Shown here piece by piece: positions 8,622 through 17,045 of a stretch of DNA of 64,000 nt. The position numbers and the translations under genes are program-made. Under the pieces are notes generated by a model that searched no databases, had not been told where the DNA came from, and was given only the letters and a program-made list of their open reading frames with translations. Within the stretch, counting starts at the first letter, position 1. Every line of letters starts with the position of its first letter. Source of the DNA: Eubacteriaceae bacterium (GTDB lineage: Bacteria > Bacillota > Clostridia > Lachnospirales > Lachnospiraceae). Location: NCBI GenBank assembly GCA_902362455.1, contig CABIWJ010000004.1, positions 266,349 through 330,348 of the forward strand, given 5' to 3'.

Positions 8622-9778
8622 CAGTGTTTACGGCTTATATTTTTGATAATGTCATTTACATAAGTATATAATTCTGATAAATTATTTGGATTATTATCAA
8701 AATTACTATTGGAATTGTCGTTAGCATTAACATTAGTAGTATTGCCGATATTATTGTTATTATTATTAATTATGTTATAAAAATCATTTATTTCAAAATA
8801 AAATTCCTTGGAATTAGACTCTTCTTTAAAAGCCGGTTTAAATATTTCCGAAAATTCTCTAGCGAAAACTCCGGTTTTCTTAGTATAGCAATTGTCTTTT
8901 TTAGCTTTGGTTCTATGTCCTTTATCCACAAACTGGGCAACTGATTTATGTATTGCCATATCTTCGTCAGGAAGATAATAATAGTCTTTATAATTTGTAT
9001 AAAAATATTTAAGACATTTTTCTTCTAAAGGTATAAGAATTTTAAGTATATCATTGCCGGCACTTATATAAATATTGTCTTTTCTTATGGAAAAAGGAAC
9101 TTTTAGGCGGTTATTAAGGTGGCAGTTTATTATAAGATTTTCGTTACATTCATAATCTGTAATGGTATAATCACCCTTTATAATGCTTACATATGACAAA
9201 ATATCACAGATTTTTACCAGACCATATATATCATCGTAATTATGCAGGAGAAGAAGTTCTAAATAATCTTTAGTTGGTCTCTTTAAATAATCATAATAAA
9301 TCTGAATCAGTCGTCCACCATCATATTCATCATCTCTTTGAATCTTAAGAAAGAGTTCTAAAGATTTCTGCTTAAGATTATCAAGTCCGAAGAAGAAACG
9401 GTAACTAAATACCTCTTTATAAATATCATATGAGATAAAATTATCAAAACTAAACTGTAATTCATAGAATTCCGCCTTGGCTTCAATAAAAGGAATATCA
9501 AAAGAATTTCCATTATAATTAATTACTACATCAAAATCTTTAATAAATGTTATAAATTCTGAAATAATTTCCTGTTCAGAATGTCCGTCATCATCAAACC
9601 ATTGTATTGATTTAAGAGAATGATTATCGTAGTATACGACACCTATTAAATATATCGTATTTTTTAATCTGCTAAAACCTGTGGTTTCAATATCGAAAAA
9701 GCATATTCTTTTATTACCAAAATGTTGTTGTATATCATATAATATTTTTATTTGGGATGTATCTTTTCTCGTAATCAT
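8621..9778 (-). CDS. Ribonuclease H-like / DEDD exonuclease domain protein (YprB-type)
   Basis: This 385-residue protein has an N-terminal RNase H-like (DnaQ superfamily, RNase_H_2) domain. Exonuclease motifs are FFDIETTGFS (metal-binding DxE), INYNGNSFDIPFI and HNYDDIYGL. It resembles the YprB-type proteins of Firmicutes; the substrate is unknown. The C-terminal third lacks a recognisable domain and ends with a long Asn-rich stretch. I chose the start at 9778 because GGAGA lies just before that ATG; an upstream in-frame start adds 21 residues with no ribosome site. Confidence 0.75.
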   Translation of the reverse strand: MITRKDTSQIKILYDIQQHFGNKRICFFDIETTGFSRLKNTIYLIGVVYYDNHSLKSIQWFDDDGHSEQEIISEFITFIKDFDVVINYNGNSFDIPFIEAKAEFYELQFSFDNFISYDIYKEVFSYRFFFGLDNLKQKSLELFLKIQRDDEYDGGRLIQIYYDYLKRPTKDYLELLLLHNYDDIYGLVKICDILSYVSIIKGDYTITDYECNENLIINCHLNNRLKVPFSIRKDNIYISAGNDILKILIPLEEKCLKYFYTNYKDYYYLPDEDMAIHKSVAQFVDKGHRTKAKKDNCYTKKTGVFAREFSEIFKPAFKEESNSKEFYFEINDFYNIINNNNNNIGNTTNVNANDNSNSNFDNNPNNLSELYTYVNDIIKNISRKH

Positions 9779-9855
9779 ATTAAGTCTCCATTTCTGACAC
9801 TTTAATACATATAAAATATCATATATTAAATTTGCTAACAAGATGTATTTTAAAG

Positions 9856-9884
9856 TTGTATTTTATGCTAAATTATATTAAAAT
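9856..9884 (+). promoter_or_regulatory. Candidate SigA promoter of the rnf operon
   Basis: TTGTAT (9856-9861) and TAAAAT (9879-9884) are 17 bases apart, about 40 bases before the rnfC start. A second TATAAT (9887-9892) lies three bases further on but has no matching -35. No other promoter is obvious inside the tightly spaced operon. Confidence 0.4.
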
Positions 9885-9921
9885 TATATAATGATTTAAA
9901 ACTAGAAAAGAGGGATTTCAA

Positions 9922-11238
9922 ATGTCGTTATTAACGTTCAAAGGTGGTATTCATCCTTACGAGGGCAAAGAATTGTCAAAGGATAAAGCCATTGTTGAAT
10001 ATTTTCCAAAGGGCGATGTAGCCATATCTATGTCACAGCATATAGGAGCACCTGCAAAGCCTGTTGTAAATGTGGGGGATTATGTACTGACAGGGCAACT
10101 GATAGGCGAGGCATCAGGGTTTATTTCTGCAAATGTCCATTCATCAGTTTCAGGAAAAGTTAAAGCTATTGAGCCTAGAATGCTAGTAAATGGAAGTAAG
10201 GCTACTTGTATAATTATAGAAAATGATGGCAAGTTCGATGAAGTTGAATTCGAAAAGCCAAAGAGTTTAGAAGAATTAAGCAAGGAAGAGATAGTAGAAC
10301 TTGTTAAAAAAGCAGGTATCGTAGGTATGGGTGGTGCAGGATTCCCCACTAATGTTAAGTTATCTCCGAAAGAACCTGATAAAATTGACTATGTTATAGT
10401 AAATGGTGCAGAATGTGAGCCATATCTTACATCGGATTATCGAAGACTTATAGAAGAACCAGAGGTTGTCATAGTTGGCCTTAAGGTTATGCTTAAATTA
10501 TTTGACAATGCTAAGGGAATTATTGCTGTAGAAGATAATAAACTTGATGCAATAGCTAAATTAAAAGAACTTGTTAAGTCAGAAGATAGAATAGAGATTA
10601 AGACCTTGTATACAAAATATCCTCAAGGGGCAGAAAGAATGTTAATCAACGCAGTAACCGGAAGAAAGATTAATTCATCAATGCTTCCGGCTGATGCTGG
10701 ATGTGTAGTTGATAATGTCGATACAGTATTTGCCATAAAATCTGCCGTAATTGATGGCAGACCGCTTATTAAGAGGGTTATAACAGTTACCGGTGATGCG
10801 ATTAATGAACCACATAACTTCTTAGTAAGAACAGGTACAAATCACAGTGAATTAATAGATGCGGCAGGCGGCTTTAAAGAAGAACCAGAGAAGATTATTT
10901 CAGGCGGTCCTATGATGGGAATGGCTATAAGTACAATAGATGTTCCGGTAACTAAGACTTCTTCAGCATTATTATGCTACGTAAAAGATCCGTTGTCCAA
11001 AGTAAAAGAGACAAATTGTATAAATTGTGGCAGATGTGTAAGTGTCTGTCCAGGCAGGATTATTCCTACAAGACTGGCTGAATTCTCTGAACGCGGAGAT
11101 ATGGAGAACTTTGTTAAATATAATGGATTAGAATGCTGCGAATGTGGCTGCTGCTCTTATATATGTCCTGCTAAGAGAAATCTTACCCAGGCAATAAAGA
11201 GTATGCGTAAACAGGTATTGGCAAGTAAGAAAAAATAG
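9922..11238 (+). CDS. rnfC: Rnf complex subunit RnfC (NADH-binding, 4Fe-4S)
   Basis: This 438-residue peripheral subunit passes electrons between NAD and ferredoxin in the membrane Rnf complex, which pumps Na+ or H+. The NADH/FMN Rossmann-like part includes GMGGAGFPTNVKL and VNGAECEPYLTSDYR. The C-terminus carries two ferredoxin motifs, CINCGRCVSVCP (C366-C376) and a Cys-rich motif from C405. GAGGG precedes the ATG. It is first in the order C-D-G-E-A-B, standard for clostridial rnf operons. Confidence 0.96.
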   Translation: MSLLTFKGGIHPYEGKELSKDKAIVEYFPKGDVAISMSQHIGAPAKPVVNVGDYVLTGQLIGEASGFISANVHSSVSGKVKAIEPRMLVNGSKATCIIIENDGKFDEVEFEKPKSLEELSKEEIVELVKKAGIVGMGGAGFPTNVKLSPKEPDKIDYVIVNGAECEPYLTSDYRRLIEEPEVVIVGLKVMLKLFDNAKGIIAVEDNKLDAIAKLKELVKSEDRIEIKTLYTKYPQGAERMLINAVTGRKINSSMLPADAGCVVDNVDTVFAIKSAVIDGRPLIKRVITVTGDAINEPHNFLVRTGTNHSELIDAAGGFKEEPEKIISGGPMMGMAISTIDVPVTKTSSALLCYVKDPLSKVKETNCINCGRCVSVCPGRIIPTRLAEFSERGDMENFVKYNGLECCECGCCSYICPAKRNLTQAIKSMRKQVLASKKK

Positions 11239-11254
11239 AACAGAGGTGTTAAAC

Positions 11255-12199
11255 TTGAAAGAAATGCTTAATGTATCATCAAATCCCCATGTCAGGGACA
11301 ATACAACGACATCGGGAATAATGCTTGACGTATTAATTGCATTAATACCTGCAAGCATGTTTGGTATTTTTAATTTTGGCTACAGGGCATTAGCAGTAAT
11401 AGTAGTTACTGTTTTAGCTGCAGTGGCTACAGAAGCGATTTATGAGAAAGCAATGAAACGAAAACTAACAATAGGTGATTTAAGTGCTGCCGTAACAGGA
11501 CTTTTACTTGCACTTAATTTACCATCTACAATCCCTTTATGGATAGCTGCATTAGGTGCAATATTTGCAATATTGGTTATAAAGCAGTTATTTGGAGGTC
11601 TTGGACAGAACTTTATGAATCCGGCTCTTGGTGCAAGATGCTTTTTATTACTTTCATTTACGGGACAAATGACTAAGTTCACACTTGACGGAGTGACAAC
11701 AGCTACACCACTTTACAATATTAAAAATGGTGGAAGTTATGATGTATTAAAGATGTTTATCGGAAATACTGCAGGTACTATTGGAGAGACATCCACACTA
11801 GCGATACTTATCGGTGCATGTTATCTTTTGGTAAAACGTATTATTGATTTTAAGATACCTGTATTTTATATTGGTACATTTACTATATTTGCAATGATTT
11901 ATACAGTCTGTCATGGTGGTCTGGATATGCAATTTGTGGCAGCACAGTTATGTGGCGGAGGACTTATGTTAGGTGCATGGTTTATGGCAACTGACTATGT
12001 AACTTCACCGATTACTCCAAAGGGTAAAATAGTCTACGGAATCTGTCTTGGTCTTTTGACAGGAGCATTCAGATTACTTGCTACGGCAAATGCAGCACCT
12101 GAAGGAGTATCGTATGCAATTATATTCTGTAATCTGTTAGTTCCATTGATTGAAAAAGCTACATTTCCTAAAGCATTTGGAAAGGAGGCTTCAAAATAA
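11255..12199 (+). CDS. rnfD: Rnf complex subunit RnfD
   Basis: This integral membrane subunit is about 314 residues long and is expected to carry a covalently bound FMN. It begins with the conserved SSNPHVRDN segment. The periplasmic-loop motif DGVTTATPLYN holds the flavinylation threonine within S/T-A-T-P; multiple hydrophobic segments follow. The most likely start is TTG 11255, six bases after AGAGGTG; a GTG at 11246 overlaps that site and the ATG at 11264 is also possible. The stop overlaps the rnfG start. Confidence 0.93.
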   Translation: MKEMLNVSSNPHVRDNTTTSGIMLDVLIALIPASMFGIFNFGYRALAVIVVTVLAAVATEAIYEKAMKRKLTIGDLSAAVTGLLLALNLPSTIPLWIAALGAIFAILVIKQLFGGLGQNFMNPALGARCFLLLSFTGQMTKFTLDGVTTATPLYNIKNGGSYDVLKMFIGNTAGTIGETSTLAILIGACYLLVKRIIDFKIPVFYIGTFTIFAMIYTVCHGGLDMQFVAAQLCGGGLMLGAWFMATDYVTSPITPKGKIVYGICLGLLTGAFRLLATANAAPEGVSYAIIFCNLLVPLIEKATFPKAFGKEASK

Positions 12200-12807
12200 T
12201 GAAAGAAATTATGTTAAATTCTCTTAAATTATTCCTGATTACATTGATTGCAGGTCTGCTTCTCGGAACGGTGTATGAGATAACTAAGGAGCCGAGAAAG
12301 AAGCAGGAAGAGAAAACTAAGCAGACAGCATATGAAAAGGTATTTGAGGCAGCAGATTCATTTGAAGAGATGGATTATGATAAGAAAGAATTAGAGACAT
12401 ATATCTCTGATAATGGATATAAACCATCAATCGCTTATATTGACGGAATAGTTAAGGCATTAGATGGCGACAAAAATGTTGTCGGATACGTAATTACCGT
12501 AACAGATAAAGAAGGTTATGGCGGAAATATCCAGTTTACAATAGGCATTCAGAGTGATGGTACAATTAACGGAGTATCATTTTTATCTATTGAAGAAACT
12601 GCAGGTGTTGGTATGAAAGCAAAAGAGAATAAATTCAAGAGCCAGTTCGAGGGCAGAAAAGTTGATTCTTTTGAATATACCAAGAATGGAGCAACTGCTG
12701 ATAATCAGATAGATGCAATCAGCGGAGCTACAATTACGACTAATGCAGTAACTAACGGAGTAAATACCGGAATTTTAGCATACAAATTTGTGATGGAGGC
12801 GAATTAA
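12199..12807 (+). CDS. rnfG: Rnf complex subunit RnfG (covalent FMN)
   Basis: This 202-residue subunit has one N-terminal membrane segment (about residues 7-25) and an extracytoplasmic FMN-binding domain. The flavinylation motif SGATIT is at residues 175-180, with T180 the expected FMN-linked residue. The ATG overlaps the rnfD stop (TAATGA), which implies translational coupling. Attachment of FMN needs an ApbE transferase, and one is encoded about 2.5 kb downstream on the other strand. Confidence 0.95.
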   Translation: MKEIMLNSLKLFLITLIAGLLLGTVYEITKEPRKKQEEKTKQTAYEKVFEAADSFEEMDYDKKELETYISDNGYKPSIAYIDGIVKALDGDKNVVGYVITVTDKEGYGGNIQFTIGIQSDGTINGVSFLSIEETAGVGMKAKENKFKSQFEGRKVDSFEYTKNGATADNQIDAISGATITTNAVTNGVNTGILAYKFVMEAN

Positions 12808-13491
12808 ATGAATAAATGTTTAGAACGTCTATATAATGGAATTATAAAAGAAAATCCTACATTTGTTCTTATGTTAGGTATGTGTCCTACGCTTGCTGTT
12901 ACATCATCATTACAGAACGGCTTTGGAATGGGTATGACAACCATGGTGGTTTTAACAGCATCGAATGCAATAATAGCTTTACTTAGAAATGTTATTCCTG
13001 ATAAAGTCAGAATGCCTGCATTTATTGTTATTGTTGCGAGTTTTGTTACGATAGTACAGTTCTTATTACAGGCGTATCTGCCTGCACTTAATACATCATT
13101 AGGAATATATATTCCTTTAATAGTTGTTAACTGCATTATCTTAGGAAGAGCTGAAGCATATGCTTCTAAGAATCCTGTATTGCCATCAATATTTGACGGA
13201 ATAGGAATGGGACTCGGATTTACATTTGGATTATCTTGTCTTGGCTTTTTCAGGGAATTAATCGGCTCAGGAACGATCTTAGGCAACAGGGTTATTCCGG
13301 AAAATTATAATATAAAGATAATAGCTTTAGCACCGGGAGCATTCTTCGTTCTTGCAACATTAGTTGCTATCCAGAATAAAATAAGAATTGCCCATGGAAA
13401 GAAACCAAAAGAAATGAAATGTTGTTCAGACTGTTCAAATTGTAATAAGCAATGTGATGACAGGACTGACGAAGTAGTAAAGGAGGCTTAA
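12808..13491 (+). CDS. rnfE: Rnf complex subunit RnfE with a Cys-rich C-terminal tail
   Basis: This 227-residue membrane subunit is paralogous to RnfA and helps form the ion-translocating core. Typical parts are the LGMCPTLAVTSSLQNGFGMG start and the GLSCLGFFRELIGSG segment. The start codon directly follows the rnfG stop, with GGAGG upstream. Unusually, after the last membrane segment the protein ends in a charged tail with five cysteines in 13 residues (KCCSDCSNCNKQC); I do not recall this as a standard RnfE feature. Confidence 0.94.
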   Translation: MNKCLERLYNGIIKENPTFVLMLGMCPTLAVTSSLQNGFGMGMTTMVVLTASNAIIALLRNVIPDKVRMPAFIVIVASFVTIVQFLLQAYLPALNTSLGIYIPLIVVNCIILGRAEAYASKNPVLPSIFDGIGMGLGFTFGLSCLGFFRELIGSGTILGNRVIPENYNIKIIALAPGAFFVLATLVAIQNKIRIAHGKKPKEMKCCSDCSNCNKQCDDRTDEVVKEA

Positions 13492-13495
13492 TCAC

Positions 13496-14071
13496 ATGAA
13501 ATCATTACTTATAATTGCCATTGCGGCAGCACTTGTAAACAATGTTGTATTAAGTCAGTTCTTAGGACTATGTCCATTCTTAGGAGTTTCTAAAAAAGTC
13601 AAAACTGCCGGAGGAATGGGTGCAGCGGTAATATTTGTAATCACTATATCATCATTGCTTACAAGTATTATTTATAAATGCATTTTAGTACCATCGAAGA
13701 TGACCTACTTAAATACAATCGTATTTATATTAGTTATAGCTGCATTAGTACAGTTCGTGGAAATGGTACTTAAGAAATTAAGTCCCTCACTATACGAGGC
13801 ACTTGGTGTATATCTGCCACTGATTACAACTAACTGTGCAGTTTTAGGTGTTGCATTATTAAATGTACAGAATAGTTATGGAATACTTGAAAGTGTTATA
13901 AATGGTTTTGGAACTGCCGTAGGTTTTACGGTTTCCATTGTTATTATGGCAGGAATCAGAGAAAAAATAGAATATAACGATGTATCGCCGGCATTAAAAG
14001 GAATGCCTATTGTACTTATAACAGCAGGACTTATGGCGATAGCTTTCTCTGGTTTTTCCGGTTTGTTATAA
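13496..14071 (+). CDS. rnfA: Rnf complex subunit RnfA
   Basis: This 191-residue protein with several membrane segments forms the ion-translocating core with RnfE. Conserved segments include NNVVLSQFLGLCPFLGVSKK near the N-terminus and the paired GVYLPLITTNCAVLGVALL, holding the cysteines expected to carry a membrane iron-sulfur site between RnfA and RnfE. The ATG lies 4 bases after the rnfE stop, and the site AAGGAGG overlaps the rnfE end. Confidence 0.96.
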   Translation: MKSLLIIAIAAALVNNVVLSQFLGLCPFLGVSKKVKTAGGMGAAVIFVITISSLLTSIIYKCILVPSKMTYLNTIVFILVIAALVQFVEMVLKKLSPSLYEALGVYLPLITTNCAVLGVALLNVQNSYGILESVINGFGTAVGFTVSIVIMAGIREKIEYNDVSPALKGMPIVLITAGLMAIAFSGFSGLL

Positions 14072-14128
14072 TTATAATAAAAGATTCTGGCACAATGACA
14101 CCTGAATTAAGATTGAGAGGAATTTCAA

Positions 14129-14917
14129 ATGAACATAACAGGAATAATAATTGCCACCTGTCTAGTAGGCGGCACAGGATTAATAATTGGATTACTTCTT
14201 GGCTTTGCAGGCAAGGCTTTTGAAGTAAAAACAGATGAAAAAGAAATAGCAATAAGAGAAGCACTTCCGGGTAATAACTGTGGTGGCTGCGGATATGCAG
14301 GCTGTGATGCTCTGGCTAAAGCAATTGCTAATGGCGAAGCTATAGCATCGGCCTGTCCTGTAGGTGGTGCTATAGTCGCTGCAAAGATTGCTGAAATAAT
14401 AGGCAGTGAAGTTGAAGTTACTAAAAATGTAGCATTTGTAAAATGTAGTGGAACCTGTGAGAAAGCAGGTAATAAGTTCAATTATTATGGTAACGAAGAC
14501 TGTAAACAGGCTGCACTTTCAACAGGTGGCGGACCAAAGGCGTGTACATTTGGCTGTATGGGTTTTGGTTCGTGCGTTAAAGTCTGTGAATTCGATGCTA
14601 TACATATAGAAAATGGTATAGCAGTAGTTGACAGAGAAAAATGCGTTGCCTGTGGTAAATGCGTAAAAGAATGTCCAAAACATCTTATAGAATTAGTTCC
14701 ATATGATAGTAAATGCTTCGTTGCCTGTAACTCTAATGATAAAGGTAAAGACGTTAAAGCAGTCTGTCAGGCCGGCTGTATAGGCTGTAAATTATGTGAA
14801 AGAAATTGTGAATTCGATGCAATTCATGTAGAAAATAATCTGGCACATATAGATTATTCGAAATGTACTAACTGCGGAAAATGTAAAGAAAAATGCCCGG
14901 TTAAAATTATCAGATAA
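14129..14917 (+). CDS. rnfB: Rnf complex subunit RnfB (multi-cluster ferredoxin)
   Basis: This 262-residue subunit is the entry point for electrons from reduced ferredoxin. After one N-terminal membrane segment, the motif NNCGGCGYAGC with a later Cys binds the first 4Fe-4S cluster. Two pairs of CxxCxxCxxxCP ferredoxin motifs follow (for example CVACGKCVKECP and CTNCGKCKEKCP). GAGAGG precedes the ATG. It ends the rnf operon. Its stop codon TAA at 14915-14917 overlaps the first bases of a 385-base hairpin element. Confidence 0.96.
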   Translation: MNITGIIIATCLVGGTGLIIGLLLGFAGKAFEVKTDEKEIAIREALPGNNCGGCGYAGCDALAKAIANGEAIASACPVGGAIVAAKIAEIIGSEVEVTKNVAFVKCSGTCEKAGNKFNYYGNEDCKQAALSTGGGPKACTFGCMGFGSCVKVCEFDAIHIENGIAVVDREKCVACGKCVKECPKHLIELVPYDSKCFVACNSNDKGKDVKAVCQAGCIGCKLCERNCEFDAIHVENNLAHIDYSKCTNCGKCKEKCPVKIIR

Positions 14918-15300
14918 AACTTCGGACTGGTGGCTTTCTAAAATTATCATTGTAAACAAATTGCTTATATAATTATTGGCACTTTTATAAGAATTACGAA
15001 TTTGTCGATATATGTTTTTGACTCTTATGATTATTTGTATTCATTCAACAGCCAGACATTAAATCGAGTTGTTCGTCTATGACATACACACGATTTACTC
15101 CTACTAGGTTAAGAAATTATGAGTGCGTATGCCATAGTCGTACAACTCAACTTAAATGTCTGTCTGGTGAATGTACACAAACCCTGAGTCAAAAACACAC
15201 ATCTGACAAATTTACGTAATTCTTATATATGTTCCAAAATTATATAAGCAATTTTGTTATACATTGGCAATTTACTTGAAAGCCACCAGTCCGAAGTTTT
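14916..15300 (+). repeat. Long hairpin element copy 1 (LHE-1), 385 nt
   Basis: The whole intergenic region between rnfB and apbE folds back on itself. Perfectly paired segments, from outside in, are 14916-14938 with 15278-15300 (23 bp), 14958-14974 with 15238-15254 (17 bp), 14986-14998 with 15215-15227 (13 bp), 14999-15006 with 15205-15212 (8 bp), 15013-15024 with 15186-15197 (12 bp), and interrupted pairing of 15066-15092 with 15121-15148. Blocks 15028-15056, 15152-15181 and 15203-15225 recur in LHE-2. The outermost stem has A's before and T's after it and resembles an intrinsic terminator. Nothing in it looks protein-coding. Function is unknown. Confidence 0.9.
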
Positions 15301-15321
15301 AGTTATTAATTAAGGACGGCA

Positions 15322-16434
15322 TTATTCTTTACTTTTCAGCGTTAGTACATTATCTTTAAGCTTTAAGCCGGATGACAGATGAAGTTTATAATCCTTATCT
15401 ATAAAAACTGCCTCAACACCATTGGTATTTTCTATTAAGTTCATTCCGTCTTCAAGACCAAGAAGATAAGCAGAGGTGCTAAGTCCATCTCCATCTGTAG
15501 AACTTTTAGAAATGATAGTTACTGCAAGCAGATTGTTTTCTTCAGGATAGCCTGATGAAGTGTTTAGTATATGATGATAGAGCTTATCATTTTCATAGAA
15601 ATAACGTTCATATATGCCCGAAGTAATAATAGATAAATCATTGGCATTTACAATGGCGATGACATCATCATCTGAACCGAAAGGTTTCTGCAGACCTATA
15701 TTATAATTCGAATTATCAGGTTTGCTTCCAATAAGTAGAATATTTCCACCAAGGTTAATAATGCCTTTGGGAATGTTCTGCTTTTTTAAATATTCTTTTA
15801 GTTTGTCGGCGATATATCCCTTTGCAATTCCACCAAGATCTAGTTTTGCTTCTGAATCTCTTAATAAGACTTCATTTCCGTTGATAGAGATATTGTTATA
15901 ATCTATATGTGTAATAATATTTTCTATGGAAGCATTGTCTGGAACTTTTGGAGAATCTCCGGAGAAATTCCATAGTTCACTTAGATAACCAATGGTAATA
16001 TCAAATTTTCCACTTGAAATGTCACCATAATGAATACCGGTTTTTATTAATTCAATAGTTTCATCGCTTACTGTTGTATATCTGCCTGATTTTGAATTGG
16101 CATTTATTTTGGAAACATCACTTGATTCTATGGTATTACTGAATATCTTTTCGTATTTATCACATATTTTAAAACATTCTTTAAGAGTTGTTTCATTTGC
16201 ATTATAAAGGGTTATGGTAACTGCTGTATCAAAATAAAATCCGGTGTCGCTTACTGAAGATTTCCTGTCACTGCAGCCTGTAAGAGAAATCATGCATGTA
16301 AAGAGTGAGATAATTAGTGTAAATATTGTAAAATGTTTTGTGAAATTGCCAATGTTATTAAAATTATTTGAATTATTTGATTCATCAGGTTTAAAAGTTT
16401 TTATAATTAATTTAGATTTCTTACTAGTATTCAA
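15322..16434 (-). CDS. apbE: FAD:protein FMN transferase ApbE (lipoprotein)
   Basis: This 370-residue protein transfers FMN from FAD to a threonine of target proteins outside the cytoplasmic membrane; RnfG and RnfD encoded nearby are the likely substrates. A hydrophobic segment ends in LTGC at about residue 54, a lipoprotein signal, but it is preceded by an unusually long 34-residue N-terminus. The ApbE domain shows DTAVTITLY, LDLGGIAKGYIAD, INLGGNILLIG and the end segment STDGDGLSTSAYLLG. It starts at TTG with AAAGGA upstream. It is convergent with rnfB, separated by LHE-1. Confidence 0.9.
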   Translation of the reverse strand: MNTSKKSKLIIKTFKPDESNNSNNFNNIGNFTKHFTIFTLIISLFTCMISLTGCSDRKSSVSDTGFYFDTAVTITLYNANETTLKECFKICDKYEKIFSNTIESSDVSKINANSKSGRYTTVSDETIELIKTGIHYGDISSGKFDITIGYLSELWNFSGDSPKVPDNASIENIITHIDYNNISINGNEVLLRDSEAKLDLGGIAKGYIADKLKEYLKKQNIPKGIINLGGNILLIGSKPDNSNYNIGLQKPFGSDDDVIAIVNANDLSIITSGIYERYFYENDKLYHHILNTSSGYPEENNLLAVTIISKSSTDGDGLSTSAYLLGLEDGMNLIENTNGVEAVFIDKDYKLHLSSGLKLKDNVLTLKSKE

Positions 16435-16573
16435 AAGTACAATTCCTTTCTGCTTAGTTATCTGTGCTCATAATAATTCGCTCAGAAATGTAGATTATTA
16501 TGAGTATTTTATATCAATGGCAGGCATAATACAACCATTAGAATTTATAATTGTATGTGACAAACAAAAATAT

Positions 16574-16601
16574 TTGACAGATACTTGATGATATTCATAA
16601 T
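16574..16601 (+). promoter_or_regulatory. SigA promoter for the NusG-II / Gx genes
   Basis: A perfect TTGACA (16574-16579) is followed after 16 bases by CATAAT (16596-16601). It lies about 55 bases before the NusG-II gene and faces away from apbE. It probably also drives the Gx transporter and ruvAB genes, which follow with short gaps. Confidence 0.6.
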
Positions 16602-16654
16602 AAATGTTAAAATTATGATTGTTTATGAATCAATATAGAAATGCAGAGTGATAT

Positions 16655-17023
16655 ATGAAAATATTAAAAAAGGATATAGTAATAATTGGTGTAATTATAG
16701 TAATTGCCACATGTTTTCTGATTTATAATTCTGTAAATGCGAGAAAAGGAACAGGCGTGGAGATAACAGTTTCAGGAAAGTTATATAAGACATTTCCAAT
16801 CGATAAAGACGGAGTGTATGAGATAACGAATGGCAATGAGCATAATACATTGGTTATTAAAAATGGAAAAGTTAATATTTCAGAGGCAACCTGTAAGAAT
16901 CAGGTGTGCGTAAAACATAAATCAATTTCTAAAGCTAATGAAACAATCATTTGCGTTCCAAACAAAATAGTAGTGAAAATTGTAAGTGATTCTGAAAATG
17001 AATTAGATGGAGTTGCAAAATAA
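16655..17023 (+). CDS. NusG domain II-containing extracytoplasmic protein
   Basis: This 122-residue protein has one N-terminal membrane segment (about residues 8-24) and a small beta-rich domain of the NusG_II type (COG5341). A Cys pair in ATCKNQVCVKHKS is typical of this family. Its role is not established, but genes of this type often sit beside rnf, apbE and Gx transporter genes in Firmicutes, as here, so a link to the redox machinery or its flavinylation is plausible by context. It is not the transcription factor NusG. Confidence 0.8.
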   Translation: MKILKKDIVIIGVIIVIATCFLIYNSVNARKGTGVEITVSGKLYKTFPIDKDGVYEITNGNEHNTLVIKNGKVNISEATCKNQVCVKHKSISKANETIICVPNKIVVKIVSDSENELDGVAK

Positions 17024-17045
17024 GATATAATAATAAAATATAATT

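Noticed and set aside
14916..15300. LHE as a transposase-bearing insertion sequence or retron
   Set aside because: No transposase or reverse transcriptase frame exists in or beside either copy, and the termini are not conserved between copies as terminal inverted repeats would be.
16244..16588. A 114-codon + strand frame opposite the apbE 5' end
   Set aside because: It is antisense to the conserved ApbE start and leader and has no ribosome site; it also covers the promoter at 16574.
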